Origin: G963668345 sp965226215
Lineage (GTDB): Bacteria > Acidobacteriota > Terriglobia > Bryobacterales > UBA6623
Assembly: GCA_965226215.1 (NCBI GenBank)
Contig: CBDDCH010000002.1
Span: 1,674,001-1,738,000 of the forward strand
Reading direction: 5' to 3'
DNA length: 64,000 nucleotides
In this document: one piece after another, positions 1 to 7,316 of the stretch
Layout of the letters: each line of letters begins with the position of its first letter
How positions within the stretch are numbered: the first letter of the stretch is position 1
Program-made: the position numbers and the translations under genes
Notes under the pieces: model-generated
Databases searched by the model: none
Told to the model about the DNA's origin: nothing
Seen by the model: only the letters and a program-made list of their open reading frames with translations

Positions 1-13
1 AATTGATGCGCTG

Positions 14-194
14 GCAGCGAGAGCGGTAGGATTATCCGGACCAGCCGGTCGGCCTAAAACCGCGAGGGAAGTTCATGGAACAGGACGGAAGTCATTGCAA
101 ACACAGTGGTTGTCGCCCTGGGCTGGCGTCGGCGATTTCGTCTTAGGCCGACCAGGCCGGGTTTTATCCAGGTCAGCCTAAACAAGAGTTAGAC
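14..194 (+). other. attI-like integron repeat, copy 1
   Basis: A repeat of about 180 bp that recurs at 43501-43678. Each copy has two long inverted arms (here 29-60 and about 139-169), a less conserved middle, and a 3' end reading GCCTAAACAAGAGTTAG. The last seven bases, GTTAGAC (188-194), fit the integron core site GTTRRRY. Both copies are followed at once by a short hypothetical gene and then by an attC site. The second copy is preceded by a dead integron-integrase C-terminus, so I read this repeat as the primary attachment site of an integron whose integrase gene would lie upstream of base 1. The attI role is inference; the repeat itself and the core site are visible. Confidence 0.55.
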
Positions 195-200
195 CGGCAC

Positions 201-704
201 ATGCGCAACCAGCCATCTGTTGATCGCGCAGTAAGCAGCGAGCTTGCAGCGCTGTACGAGGAGGTAATGTGGCTTGCCGCCCGCCCGAATGTCACGCCTA
301 GCATGGCGCGCGCTTGGTACACCCATGTCGTCGCCAGAAGGCTAAGTCGCCGCATTCGGTACTTTTCCGGCAGGGTCTCGCGCGAGGCCATTGCGAACCC
401 CGAGTCGACTCTACGGATGGAGCACCACGCGCGAATTCAGACCAGGCTGACGCAGCTTGTTGAGGCGCATCTCAAACGAAAGCGGCCCGACCCACAACCC
501 TTTGTTCGCCTTGTGCTCGACTGCGAGAACGTTCATATCGTCACTTTCGCAGAGAACTACGCCGCAAGGCGAAACGGCGGAGACTACAGGAAGGCCGGCA
601 TCAAGCTTGTCGCCTGGCGAGCAATTCCAAAGAAGCGGCGCGAAACGCTCTGGCTCAAAACGCTTCGCGGCAAGGTCGCCAATGCAAGCAGCTTCGCCCC
701 GTGA
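201..704 (+). CDS. hypothetical protein, integron cassette ORF
   Basis: A 167-residue basic protein that I do not recognise. It is rich in Arg and Lys, has no signal peptide or membrane segment, and lacks an obvious catalytic motif. The ATG lies 7 bases after the GTTAGAC core site at 188-194, which is the usual place for a cassette gene to begin. An attC site closes the same cassette at 899-961. Its function cannot be assigned from sequence; position argues that it was captured as a mobile cassette. It has no operon partner apart from the broken TIR gene behind it. Confidence 0.6.
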   Translation: MRNQPSVDRAVSSELAALYEEVMWLAARPNVTPSMARAWYTHVVARRLSRRIRYFSGRVSREAIANPESTLRMEHHARIQTRLTQLVEAHLKRKRPDPQPFVRLVLDCENVHIVTFAENYAARRNGGDYRKAGIKLVAWRAIPKKRRETLWLKTLRGKVANASSFAP

Positions 705-747
705 AACTACCGCGCCCGCGAGACCCCAACTAGGATCGATCCTTAGG

Positions 748-887
748 TTGAAAGTTTTTATCTCTTATCGCCGTTCAGACTCTCAAAATGTCGTGGGATG
801 CTTATACGATCATCTAGAGCGCCGTCTCGGCACTCAAGCGATCTTCAAGGACACCGGTTCCACATTCGCACTCCCTACTCCGCTGGG
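748..887 (+). pseudogene. truncated TIR-domain protein fragment
   Basis: Reading from a possible TTG at 748, the frame gives KVFISYRRSDSQNVVGCLYD and continues through LERRLGTQAIFKD. This is the typical beginning of a bacterial TIR domain (betaA strand, YRR, then the first helix). The similarity stops near base 885, just before the attC site at 899, and the rest of the domain is absent, including the catalytic glutamate region. TIR domains cleave NAD or act in signalling and defence, but this remnant of about 45 residues cannot be active. It sits in the same cassette as the 201-704 gene. Confidence 0.6.
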
Positions 888-898
888 CGTTCATAGCA

Positions 899-961
899 AC
901 CTAACGCTGCCGCTCAGGGGCGCGCCGCTCGCGGCGCGTCGCCTGCAGCGGTTTGTTAGAC
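899..961 (+). other. attC site 1 of integron cassette
   Basis: The 63-bp site begins with ACCTAAC (RYYYAAC, 899-905) and ends with GTTAGAC (GTTRRRY, 955-961). Inside are paired arms GCTGCCGCT and TGCAGCGGT around a GC-rich hairpin (GCGCGCCGC-TC-GCGGCGCG). This is the canonical imperfect palindrome of an integron cassette recombination site. Confidence 0.8.
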
Positions 962-1374
962 AGCGCCCCGCGAGTTACTGTCCCTGACAACAGGTGCATT
1001 GTCCGGAAGTCCAAAATGCACCCAATTCAATGCATCTGGATCTCCATTTAGCCAGAGTTCTAGGCGTTCTGTGATGGCTAGATCCGCCCTGGTCGGCTAG
1101 CGTAGAGCCAAACGCCACCAGAGGGACGTATATCGCCCGATCTGGACAAGTGGGTTTTGAGGCTTGTATTGCTTCCGATAAAAGGATCCTCGGAAGTTGA
1201 CTCATCCGCCCCTTCTGCGGTGGGTCAAGTGCCGAGCACTACGGCGTCGACCTCAAGCCCTGTCTGTGACCTGTCGCGGGGATCAATTACTCGGCCACCC
1301 ACGCCCCCCGTGCGACGGGCTTCGCAGCGCGTTATTCTGAAGAATGCTCGCTGATACGCGGACCGTCCCCTCGC
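962..1374. other. stretch without recognisable gene
   Basis: About 410 bases after the attC site. Only short open frames without recognisable motifs or ribosome sites are present, and no second attC could be found. It may be degraded cassette DNA or ordinary flanking sequence. Confidence 0.4.
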
Positions 1375-1569
1375 GGGTGTGTGAAAAAACCTTGGGACAG
1401 TCAACCGCGGCTCAAGACGTCATTGATTTTTAGTGGCCTCTGGGACGCCGCCTGTGACTGGAAGGTATGAAAAAATGCTGGGACAGTGAGCCCGCGGCGG
1501 AAGCTGCGATTGATTCCACGCGACTTTTAGGATGCCGCTTGTGACAGTCCCCGGTTTTTTCACACACCC
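1375..1569. mobile_element. 195-bp MITE-like element with inverted ends
   Basis: The left end GGGTGTGTGAAAAAACC (1375-1391), followed by TTGGGACAGTC, is repeated inverted at the right end (1541-1569). The two ends match over about 28 bases with few differences. Inside, a unit of about 86 bases starting GAAAAAA..GGGACAG is present twice in tandem (about 1383-1461 and 1470-1550). There is no coding capacity. A single copy of the same end, GTGAAAAAACCGGGGACAGT, occurs at 47128-47147, which shows that the sequence is dispersed. Confidence 0.6.
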
Positions 1570-1607
1570 TAGCGCCAGGGATCGTCCTTTTTTCACGCAC
1601 CGTTCCC

Positions 1608-2777
1608 ATGAACATTAAGAAGCTTCGACTGCTAACGCCGGGACCCACTCCTCTTTATCCGCCCGCGGTTCGCGCCATGGCGGGCGCCAACATCCACCAT
1701 CGCACGGAAGACTTCCGGAAACTCTACCAGCAGGTCCTCGAGGGCCTGAAATACTTCATGGGCACGCAAAACGACGTCGTGCTGTTCACCTCGTCGGGAA
1801 CCGGCGCCATGGAAAGCGCGGCCTCGAATCTTTTCGCTCCCGGCGAGCGAGTCTTGGTGGCGTCAGCCGGCACGTTCGGCGAGCGGTGGGTCGAGATCAC
1901 GCGCGCCTTCGGACTCGACGTCAAGGTGCTCGAGGCGCCCTACGGCGAGGCCGTGTCAGCGCAGCGAATCGCGGAGGCTTTGGAGAGCGACCCCGCGATC
2001 CGAGGCGTCTTCGTCCAGGCTACGGAGTCCTCTACCGGCGTCAGCCACGACATTGAAGCGATGGCCTCGGCAGTAGCCGCGAGTGATGCCATCTTCATCG
2101 TCGACGGCATCACGGGACTCGGGACCAGCCAACTCGACATCGACGGCTGGGGGCTGGATGTCGTCATCGGCGGGTCCCAAAAAGCGGTCATGATTCCTCC
2201 CGGACTGGCCTTTGTTTCCCTCAGCCCCGCAGCCTGGGAGCGTTGCCGATCCGACAAACAAGGCTATTACTACTTCGATCTACGCAAGCAGCACCAAGAC
2301 GCCCAGAAGGGCTTGTCGCCCTATACCCCGGCCATCTCACTCATGCTAGGGCTGGCCGAGACACTGGGCTACATCCGCGAGATCGGACGCGATAACCTGA
2401 TCGAGAACGCACAATTGCTGGCGCGGGCAACCCGAGAGGCGGCGGTCGCCTTGGACCTCGAACTTTTTGCCAAAGGCATGCCGGCGGGAGCCATCACGGC
2501 CGCTCGGTCCCCCTCAGGTATCGACTCGGGCACGATTGTGAAGCAATTCCGAGAGCGATTCGGGACCGTAATCGCCAACGGGCAGGGTTCCATGAAGGGT
2601 CAAATCTTCCGCATCGCGCACCTGGGCTACTTCGATGTCACCGACCTTTTTGGAGTGATCGCCGAGCTGGAAATCATCCTTGACTCGCTGGGCAGGCCGG
2701 TCGAGTTCGGCTCCGGCGTGCGAGCGGTTCAAGAGGTCTACCGGGAAGCGTTCCGGCCGACACCGGTGGACGCTTGA
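1608..2777 (+). CDS. class V aminotransferase, serine/phosphoserine type
   Basis: A 389-residue pyridoxal-phosphate enzyme of the alanine/serine-glyoxylate aminotransferase family (fold type I, class V), cytosolic. It starts with the family hallmark LLTPGPTP (8-15). It has the substrate loop TSSGTGAME (61-69), the cofactor aspartate D166 in IVDGITGLG and the Schiff-base lysine K192 in GGSQKAVM. The length is normal. It lies 48 bases upstream of serA on the same strand. In several lineages a class V enzyme beside serA converts 3-phosphohydroxypyruvate or hydroxypyruvate to (phospho)serine, so I infer a role in serine supply. Sequence alone does not exclude a serine-glyoxylate activity. Confidence 0.85.
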   Translation: MNIKKLRLLTPGPTPLYPPAVRAMAGANIHHRTEDFRKLYQQVLEGLKYFMGTQNDVVLFTSSGTGAMESAASNLFAPGERVLVASAGTFGERWVEITRAFGLDVKVLEAPYGEAVSAQRIAEALESDPAIRGVFVQATESSTGVSHDIEAMASAVAASDAIFIVDGITGLGTSQLDIDGWGLDVVIGGSQKAVMIPPGLAFVSLSPAAWERCRSDKQGYYYFDLRKQHQDAQKGLSPYTPAISLMLGLAETLGYIREIGRDNLIENAQLLARATREAAVALDLELFAKGMPAGAITAARSPSGIDSGTIVKQFRERFGTVIANGQGSMKGQIFRIAHLGYFDVTDLFGVIAELEIILDSLGRPVEFGSGVRAVQEVYREAFRPTPVDA

Positions 2778-2825
2778 CCAGGCCAGTGCAGGAGACGGCC
2801 CTTGCCAGACTAGTGAATTCCGCGA

Positions 2826-4421
2826 ATGAACATTCTGATCGCTGAAACCATTTCGGCCGCGGCCCTGGAGGTTTTCCGATCCGAGCCGGGTTGGCATGTC
2901 ACAACATCCACCCCGAAGGAGTTCGCCGCTCATCTGCCGGAGGCGGAAGCCCTCATTGTTCGGAGCGCAAGCGAGGTAACCAAGGACCTGCTGAGCCGAG
3001 CGCCGAAACTGCGTGTCATCGGTCGGGCCGGGATCGAAGTCGATAACGTGGACATCGAGGCGGCGACCGCCCGGGGTATCGTCGTGAGGAACACGCCCGG
3101 GGGCAACGCGATCTCGGTTGCCGAGCACACACTGGCGCTGATGCTTGCTCTGGCACGCCCCATCGCCCAGGCGAGTGCGTCGACGAAATCCGGCAAGTGG
3201 GAGAAGGAAAAGTTTCTCGGAACGGAACTGAGTGGTAAGACGCTCGGCATCATCGGACTGGGCAGTATCGGGATGGAAGTTGCTCGCCGATGCCGGTCGC
3301 TGGGAATGAAGGTCGTGGCCCAAGACCCCTACGTCTCGCGCGAGCTGGCCAAAGAGCGGGGCGTCGACCTCGTCGCTGCCGACGAACTCTTCGCGGTTAG
3401 CAACTATATCAGCTTGCATCTCTCCCTGACGCCTGAGACGCGCTACCTGTTGGGAAGCCACGCCTTCGCCAAAATGAAGCCCGGCGTCCGCATCATTAAT
3501 TGCGCCCGCGGCGAGCTGATTGATTCGGCTGCCCTGGACGAAGCATTGCGTTCAGGGAAAGTCGCCGGCGCGGCGCTCGACGTCTTCTCGCCTGAGCCAC
3601 CACCAGCCGGCTCGCCAGTGCTCGTGCACGAGAAGGTCATCGCTACCCCCCACATCGCCGGCTCAACGGAGGAAGCGCAGGAGACGGTGGGCATCCGTAT
3701 CGCCGAACAAGTCCGCGAGTACCTCAAACATGGTGTGGTCACGAACGCCGTCAACACTCCTTCGATTAGCGCCGAGCAATACGCGTTGATCCGACCTTAT
3801 CTGGAGCTGGCGGAGCGACTCGGGTCGTTCACTATGCAGATTGCAGGTGGTAGTCCTAGCCGGGTGAGCCTGACTTACTCCGGCAACTTCCAGGAAGCCA
3901 ACACGACGTTGATACGAAACGCGGCGCTGGCGGGTATTCTCAACCGCTTCCTATCCGAAAAAGCCAATCTGATCAACGCTGCCCAGGTCGCCTCCGACCG
4001 CGGGATCGGCTTGAACGAGATCCGACGCGGCCGCACCCAGTACAGTGATTCCCTTTCGCTCGTGCTCGACACGGAAGAGGGACGGCGGGGCGCCGAAGGC
4101 ACTGTTTTCGCCGATCAGTCTCCACGGCTGATCAGCGTGGACGGCATTTATGTCGAGACTTCTCTGCGCGGCCACATGGTGTTTCTGAACAACATCGACG
4201 TCCCCGGCGTGATCGGCCGGCTAGGCACCGTCCTCGGCGACAACGGCATTAACATTGCCGACTTCTCTCTCGGTCGGCGTGAGAATACCCAACGTCCGGG
4301 CGAGCCTGCCGAAGCGGTAGCCGTTATTCGAATCGACGAAGGGATCCCCACGGCGGTGTTGCAGCAACTTCAGCAACTAGAGGCGGTCAACTTCGCGCAG
4401 GCTGTGGAGTTGCCGTACTGA
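2826..4421 (+). CDS. serA: D-3-phosphoglycerate dehydrogenase
   Basis: A 531-residue long-form SerA that oxidises 3-phosphoglycerate to 3-phosphohydroxypyruvate with NAD, the first step of serine synthesis. Residues 1-100 and 285-310 form the substrate domain. Residues about 100-284 form the NAD-binding domain, with GLGSIG at 144-149, R228 in INCARGE, E257 in SPEPPP and H276 in ATPHIAGS as the catalytic set. An intervening domain follows and a C-terminal ACT domain begins near 455 (VPGVIGRLGTVLGDNGINI), the usual site for serine feedback. It pairs with the aminotransferase upstream. No phosphoserine phosphatase is present, which fits use of O-phosphoserine for cysteine. Confidence 0.95.
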   Translation: MNILIAETISAAALEVFRSEPGWHVTTSTPKEFAAHLPEAEALIVRSASEVTKDLLSRAPKLRVIGRAGIEVDNVDIEAATARGIVVRNTPGGNAISVAEHTLALMLALARPIAQASASTKSGKWEKEKFLGTELSGKTLGIIGLGSIGMEVARRCRSLGMKVVAQDPYVSRELAKERGVDLVAADELFAVSNYISLHLSLTPETRYLLGSHAFAKMKPGVRIINCARGELIDSAALDEALRSGKVAGAALDVFSPEPPPAGSPVLVHEKVIATPHIAGSTEEAQETVGIRIAEQVREYLKHGVVTNAVNTPSISAEQYALIRPYLELAERLGSFTMQIAGGSPSRVSLTYSGNFQEANTTLIRNAALAGILNRFLSEKANLINAAQVASDRGIGLNEIRRGRTQYSDSLSLVLDTEEGRRGAEGTVFADQSPRLISVDGIYVETSLRGHMVFLNNIDVPGVIGRLGTVLGDNGINIADFSLGRRENTQRPGEPAEAVAVIRIDEGIPTAVLQQLQQLEAVNFAQAVELPY

Positions 4422-4589
4422 CAAAAGCATCGTTTTTTCGGTAGCTGGTTCTCAGGACGATCCGGCGATCCCGCACCGCTAACTGGCCCTTAAGTAACTG
4501 TAATGTTTTAACTTAATGCGTTCAATCAACGTCGAAATAGCGAGTCTCATGCCGTTCGGTTGCGCGGTTGGGAGCAGTCTGCTAACCTG

Positions 4590-4616
4590 AGAATCTCTAC
4601 TAAATCGATAGGAATT
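4590..4616 (+). promoter_or_regulatory. possible operator in front of sat
   Basis: The imperfect inverted repeat AATCTCTACT-AAATCG-ATAGGAATT ends only a few bases before the Shine-Dalgarno sequence of sat. It shares AATCYCTACT with a site upstream of the cysteine synthase operon (11194-11203). Rrf2-family cysteine regulators bind sites of this general type, but the assignment to a protein is inference. Confidence 0.35.
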
Positions 4617-4631
4617 AGGAGGATTGCTCCT

Positions 4632-5747
4632 TTGACGACCTTGTCCGCTGATGAAAAGGTGTCTCTGCTCGAAGAGAACCCCCCGGTCCTCAAGGCCAGC
4701 TTCAAGCAGCTCAGCGATCTCTATCTGCTTGCTGAGGAAGGGTATGTACCGGTGCGCGGATTCCTGCCGAGCCGCGAGGTCCAGCGCGTGACGGAGACGA
4801 TGCATCTGACCTCAGGCGAACCTTGGAGCATCCCTATCGTCTTCCCGGTGGACGAAGAGCTGGCGACATCTCTCTCCAAGGCCGAGCGACTGGTTCTCGA
4901 GGACGAAACGGGCGTCCCCGCCGGCGTCCTGCACATCGAAGAAATCTTCAAGATCGACAAGAGCAGTTATGCCCGTCACATTTTTCGCACCGAGGATGCC
5001 GCCCACCCGGGAGTCGATTGGCTGCTCAAGTCGGGCGATTTCAGCCTTGCCGGGCCGGTACAAACCTTCGAAGACTGGGAGTTCAATCTTCCGGGGGGGC
5101 TTCCGTTTTCACCTCGCAAGGTCAGAGCGGAAACGATCGAGCGGGGCTGGAAGAAAGTGGTGGGATTTCAAACCCGAAACCCGATCCATCGCGCGCACGA
5201 ATTCGTCACCAAGATCGCGCTGGAAACAGCCGACGGCTTGGTGATTCACCCGCTACTCGGCGAAACCAAGCCCGATGATACACCTGTTGAAGTGCGCTTG
5301 GCCTGCTACCGATCTCTGATTGAGAACTACTACTCGCCCGAGCACACGCTGTTGGCTGGATTTCCGGCCTGGATGCGATATGCGGGACCCCGTGAAGCCG
5401 TCTTCCACGCCCAAGTGCGAAAAAATTACGGTGTCACCCATTTCATCGTCGGGCGCGACCACGCCGGCGTGGGGAACTACTATGGGCCCTTCGACGCCCA
5501 GCACATCTTCTCCGAATTCGAGGCCGGCGAGTTGGGCATCGAACCGGTCTTCTTTGACATGGTGCACTACTGCAAGGCCTGCGGCCAGATGGCGTCCCCC
5601 AAGACGTGCCCGCATTCCAAGGAAGAGCAAGTATTCCTCAGCGGGACGGCTGTACGGAAAATGTTGGCGGAAGGAGAGATGCCGCCCGAGGAGTTTACCC
5701 GTTCCGAGGTAGCCAAGATCCTCGTGGAGGCGGCCGCCGGGAAATGA
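4632..5747 (+). CDS. sat: sulfate adenylyltransferase (ATP sulfurylase)
   Basis: Makes adenosine 5'-phosphosulfate from ATP and sulfate, the entry step of sulfate assimilation. I chose the TTG at 4632 (371 residues) because AGGAGG at 4617-4622 stands 9 bases in front of it; a longer TTG-started frame from 4560 lacks such a site. The PUA-like N-terminal domain is followed by the nucleotide-binding loop QTRNPIHRAHE (about 180-190) and GRDHAGVGNYY (about 274-284). A Cys/His group (CKACG..CPH, about 314-328) probably binds zinc, as in many homodimeric bacterial Sat proteins. It lacks an APS-kinase domain, consistent with a separate cysC downstream. The stop overlaps the cysH start by four bases, indicating translational coupling. 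Confidence 0.95.
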   Translation: MTTLSADEKVSLLEENPPVLKASFKQLSDLYLLAEEGYVPVRGFLPSREVQRVTETMHLTSGEPWSIPIVFPVDEELATSLSKAERLVLEDETGVPAGVLHIEEIFKIDKSSYARHIFRTEDAAHPGVDWLLKSGDFSLAGPVQTFEDWEFNLPGGLPFSPRKVRAETIERGWKKVVGFQTRNPIHRAHEFVTKIALETADGLVIHPLLGETKPDDTPVEVRLACYRSLIENYYSPEHTLLAGFPAWMRYAGPREAVFHAQVRKNYGVTHFIVGRDHAGVGNYYGPFDAQHIFSEFEAGELGIEPVFFDMVHYCKACGQMASPKTCPHSKEEQVFLSGTAVRKMLAEGEMPPEEFTRSEVAKILVEAAAGK

Positions 5748-6517
5748 AGAAGCTTTTGGATACAGTCGAGACCCAACCCGCGGAGAGCGCAGCCGCCGAG
5801 GAAGTGGTGGAGTGGGGCCTTGAGCGCTTCGGCGACCGAATCGCGATCTCGACGAGCTTTCAGGCCTCGGGTATGGCGCTGCTCGACATGGCGGCCCGCA
5901 TCTCCCAAGGCAAGGTCCGGGTTTTCACTCTGGATACAGGCCGGATGCCGAAACAGACCTACGAGCTGATGCAAGAAGTTCGGCGCCGATACGGGATCTC
6001 CATCGAGGCTGTGTTTCCGGACTCGGCGGAAGTAGCAGCGATGGTCTCGCGCCATGGGCCGAATTTGTTCTACGACTCCGTAGGAAACCGTAAACTGTGC
6101 TGCGAGATTCGCAAGGTGCGGCCGCTCGATCGGAAGTTGGCCGAGCTGGACGCCTGGATGGTCGGCCTTCGGCGCGCCCAAGCCGAAACACGCCAAAGCA
6201 TCCGCAAGGTAAACATTGACGCCGGGAGCGGCGGCATCCATAAGCTTTGCCCGTTGGCTGACTGGTCCCAGGAGCAAGTCTGGGAGTACATCCGCGAAAA
6301 CGACGTGCCCTATCATGAGCTTTATTGGCGGGGCTATCCGACAATCGGCTGTGCGCCTTGCACGCGCGCGACCGCATCGGACGAGCATCACCGCGCGGGC
6401 CGCTGGTGGTGGGAAACCGAAGCCGACAAAGAGTGTGGCATCCACGTCTCACCGAGCGGGCAAGTACGGCGCGAAGTGGACGTTCTGCTCGACGAGGGCC
6501 TGGCCGGCGCCAAGTAG
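5744..6517 (+). CDS. cysH: adenylyl-sulfate reductase, iron-sulfur type
   Basis: A 257-residue assimilatory reductase of the PAPS reductase family that releases sulfite using thioredoxin. The ATG at 5744 overlaps the sat stop (ATGA). Two cysteine pairs, C119-C120 (KLCCEIRK) and C203/C206 (GCAPC), are those that hold a [4Fe-4S] cluster. By family knowledge this marks enzymes acting on APS rather than only PAPS. The catalytic C-terminal motif ECGIH is present at 230-234. It forms an operon with sat and cysC. A copy of a dispersed repeat separates it from cysC. Confidence 0.92.
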   Translation: MKKLLDTVETQPAESAAAEEVVEWGLERFGDRIAISTSFQASGMALLDMAARISQGKVRVFTLDTGRMPKQTYELMQEVRRRYGISIEAVFPDSAEVAAMVSRHGPNLFYDSVGNRKLCCEIRKVRPLDRKLAELDAWMVGLRRAQAETRQSIRKVNIDAGSGGIHKLCPLADWSQEQVWEYIRENDVPYHELYWRGYPTIGCAPCTRATASDEHHRAGRWWWETEADKECGIHVSPSGQVRREVDVLLDEGLAGAK

Positions 6518-6623
6518 TGGTGAGGGCAGGGGCAAGACCCAAGCTGGATCGAAGAAGAAGGGAAGGTATAGGTCCGGCGGCTCGGCCACCGACTTTACGC
6601 CTCCCGGCAAAGGCCGTGCGGGA

Positions 6624-6722
6624 GCGGAAAATGGGGACTGCCACCAATTCGCCCCCATCATGACCCTAGAAACAAAGTACTTAGCCTGAAGCTCATTGGC
6701 TGGCTGTACGCGATTTTTCGCG
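6624..6722. mobile_element. about 97-bp inverted-repeat element, copy 1
   Basis: One of three copies (others at 41333-41438 and 42865-42961). The ends are imperfect inverted repeats of about 30 bases, best seen in the third copy: CGGAAAATCGGG(G/T)AC(T/A)GCCA... at both ends. The similarity runs on for about 25 bases beyond the right end (TTCACTTCTACCACGGGCTG). It is non-coding, and here it lies inside the sat-cysH-cysC operon just ahead of the cysC start. Confidence 0.55.
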
Positions 6723-6758
6723 ACGTTCACTTCTACCACGGGCTGCTGTGATGAGCTG

Positions 6759-7316
6759 ATGACACACAAAGGATTCACCATCTGGTTCACAGGACTATCG
6801 GGGTCCGGGAAATCAACCATTGCGGACATTTTGGAGAAGCGACTGCGCGACGCGGACGCCAAGATTGAGGTTCTCGACGGCGACGTAGTCCGTACGAACC
6901 TATCGAAGGGCCTGGGGTTCAGCAAAGAAGACCGCGACACCAACATCAAGCGCATCGGCTTCGTCTGCGCCATGCTCTCGCGCAACGGAGTGATCGCCAT
7001 CGCCGCGGCCATTTCGCCCTACCGCGACATTCGCGACGGCGTGCGCGCGCAGATCGAAAACTTCGTCGAGGTCTACGCGGAATGCCCGCTCGAAGTGCTG
7101 ATCGAGCGCGACGTGAAAGGCCTGTATAAGAAAGCCCTGTCCGGGGAAATTCCGCAGTTCACCGGAGTGTCCGATCCCTACGAACCGCCCTTGAATCCCG
7201 AGATCGTGATCGACTCGAGCAAAGAGAAGCCCGAAGAAAGCGCCGCCAAGGTTTGGGCTAAACTAGTCGAGTTGGATCTCATAACGACCGATGGTCGATC
7301 TTCACACGCACAGTGA
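6759..7316 (+). CDS. cysC: adenylylsulfate kinase
   Basis: A 185-residue kinase that phosphorylates APS to PAPS. The P-loop GLSGSGKS is at 12-19, followed by the family motifs LDGDVVR and the SPYRDIRD region, and it ends at normal length. The ATG at 6759 begins MTHKGFTIWFTG, where family homology starts; the open frame continues upstream only into the dispersed repeat. Because the operon reductase looks APS-specific, PAPS made here may serve sulfotransfer or a parallel route. The 3' end overlaps the PHP gene by 26 bases. Confidence 0.95.
   Translation: MTHKGFTIWFTGLSGSGKSTIADILEKRLRDADAKIEVLDGDVVRTNLSKGLGFSKEDRDTNIKRIGFVCAMLSRNGVIAIAAAISPYRDIRDGVRAQIENFVEVYAECPLEVLIERDVKGLYKKALSGEIPQFTGVSDPYEPPLNPEIVIDSSKEKPEESAAKVWAKLVELDLITTDGRSSHAQ

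Noticed and set aside
14..194. Group IIC intron or coding extension of an integrase
   Set aside because: No GUGYG-type 5' end and no domain V-like hairpin were seen. An integrase-like reading frame is not clearly kept in both copies, so an attachment-site reading is simpler.
457..987. A 176-codon frame overlapping the cassette gene
   Set aside because: Only the middle part (from 748) resembles a protein (TIR). The beginning overlaps the 201-704 gene in another frame and the end runs through the attC site, so it is not one gene.
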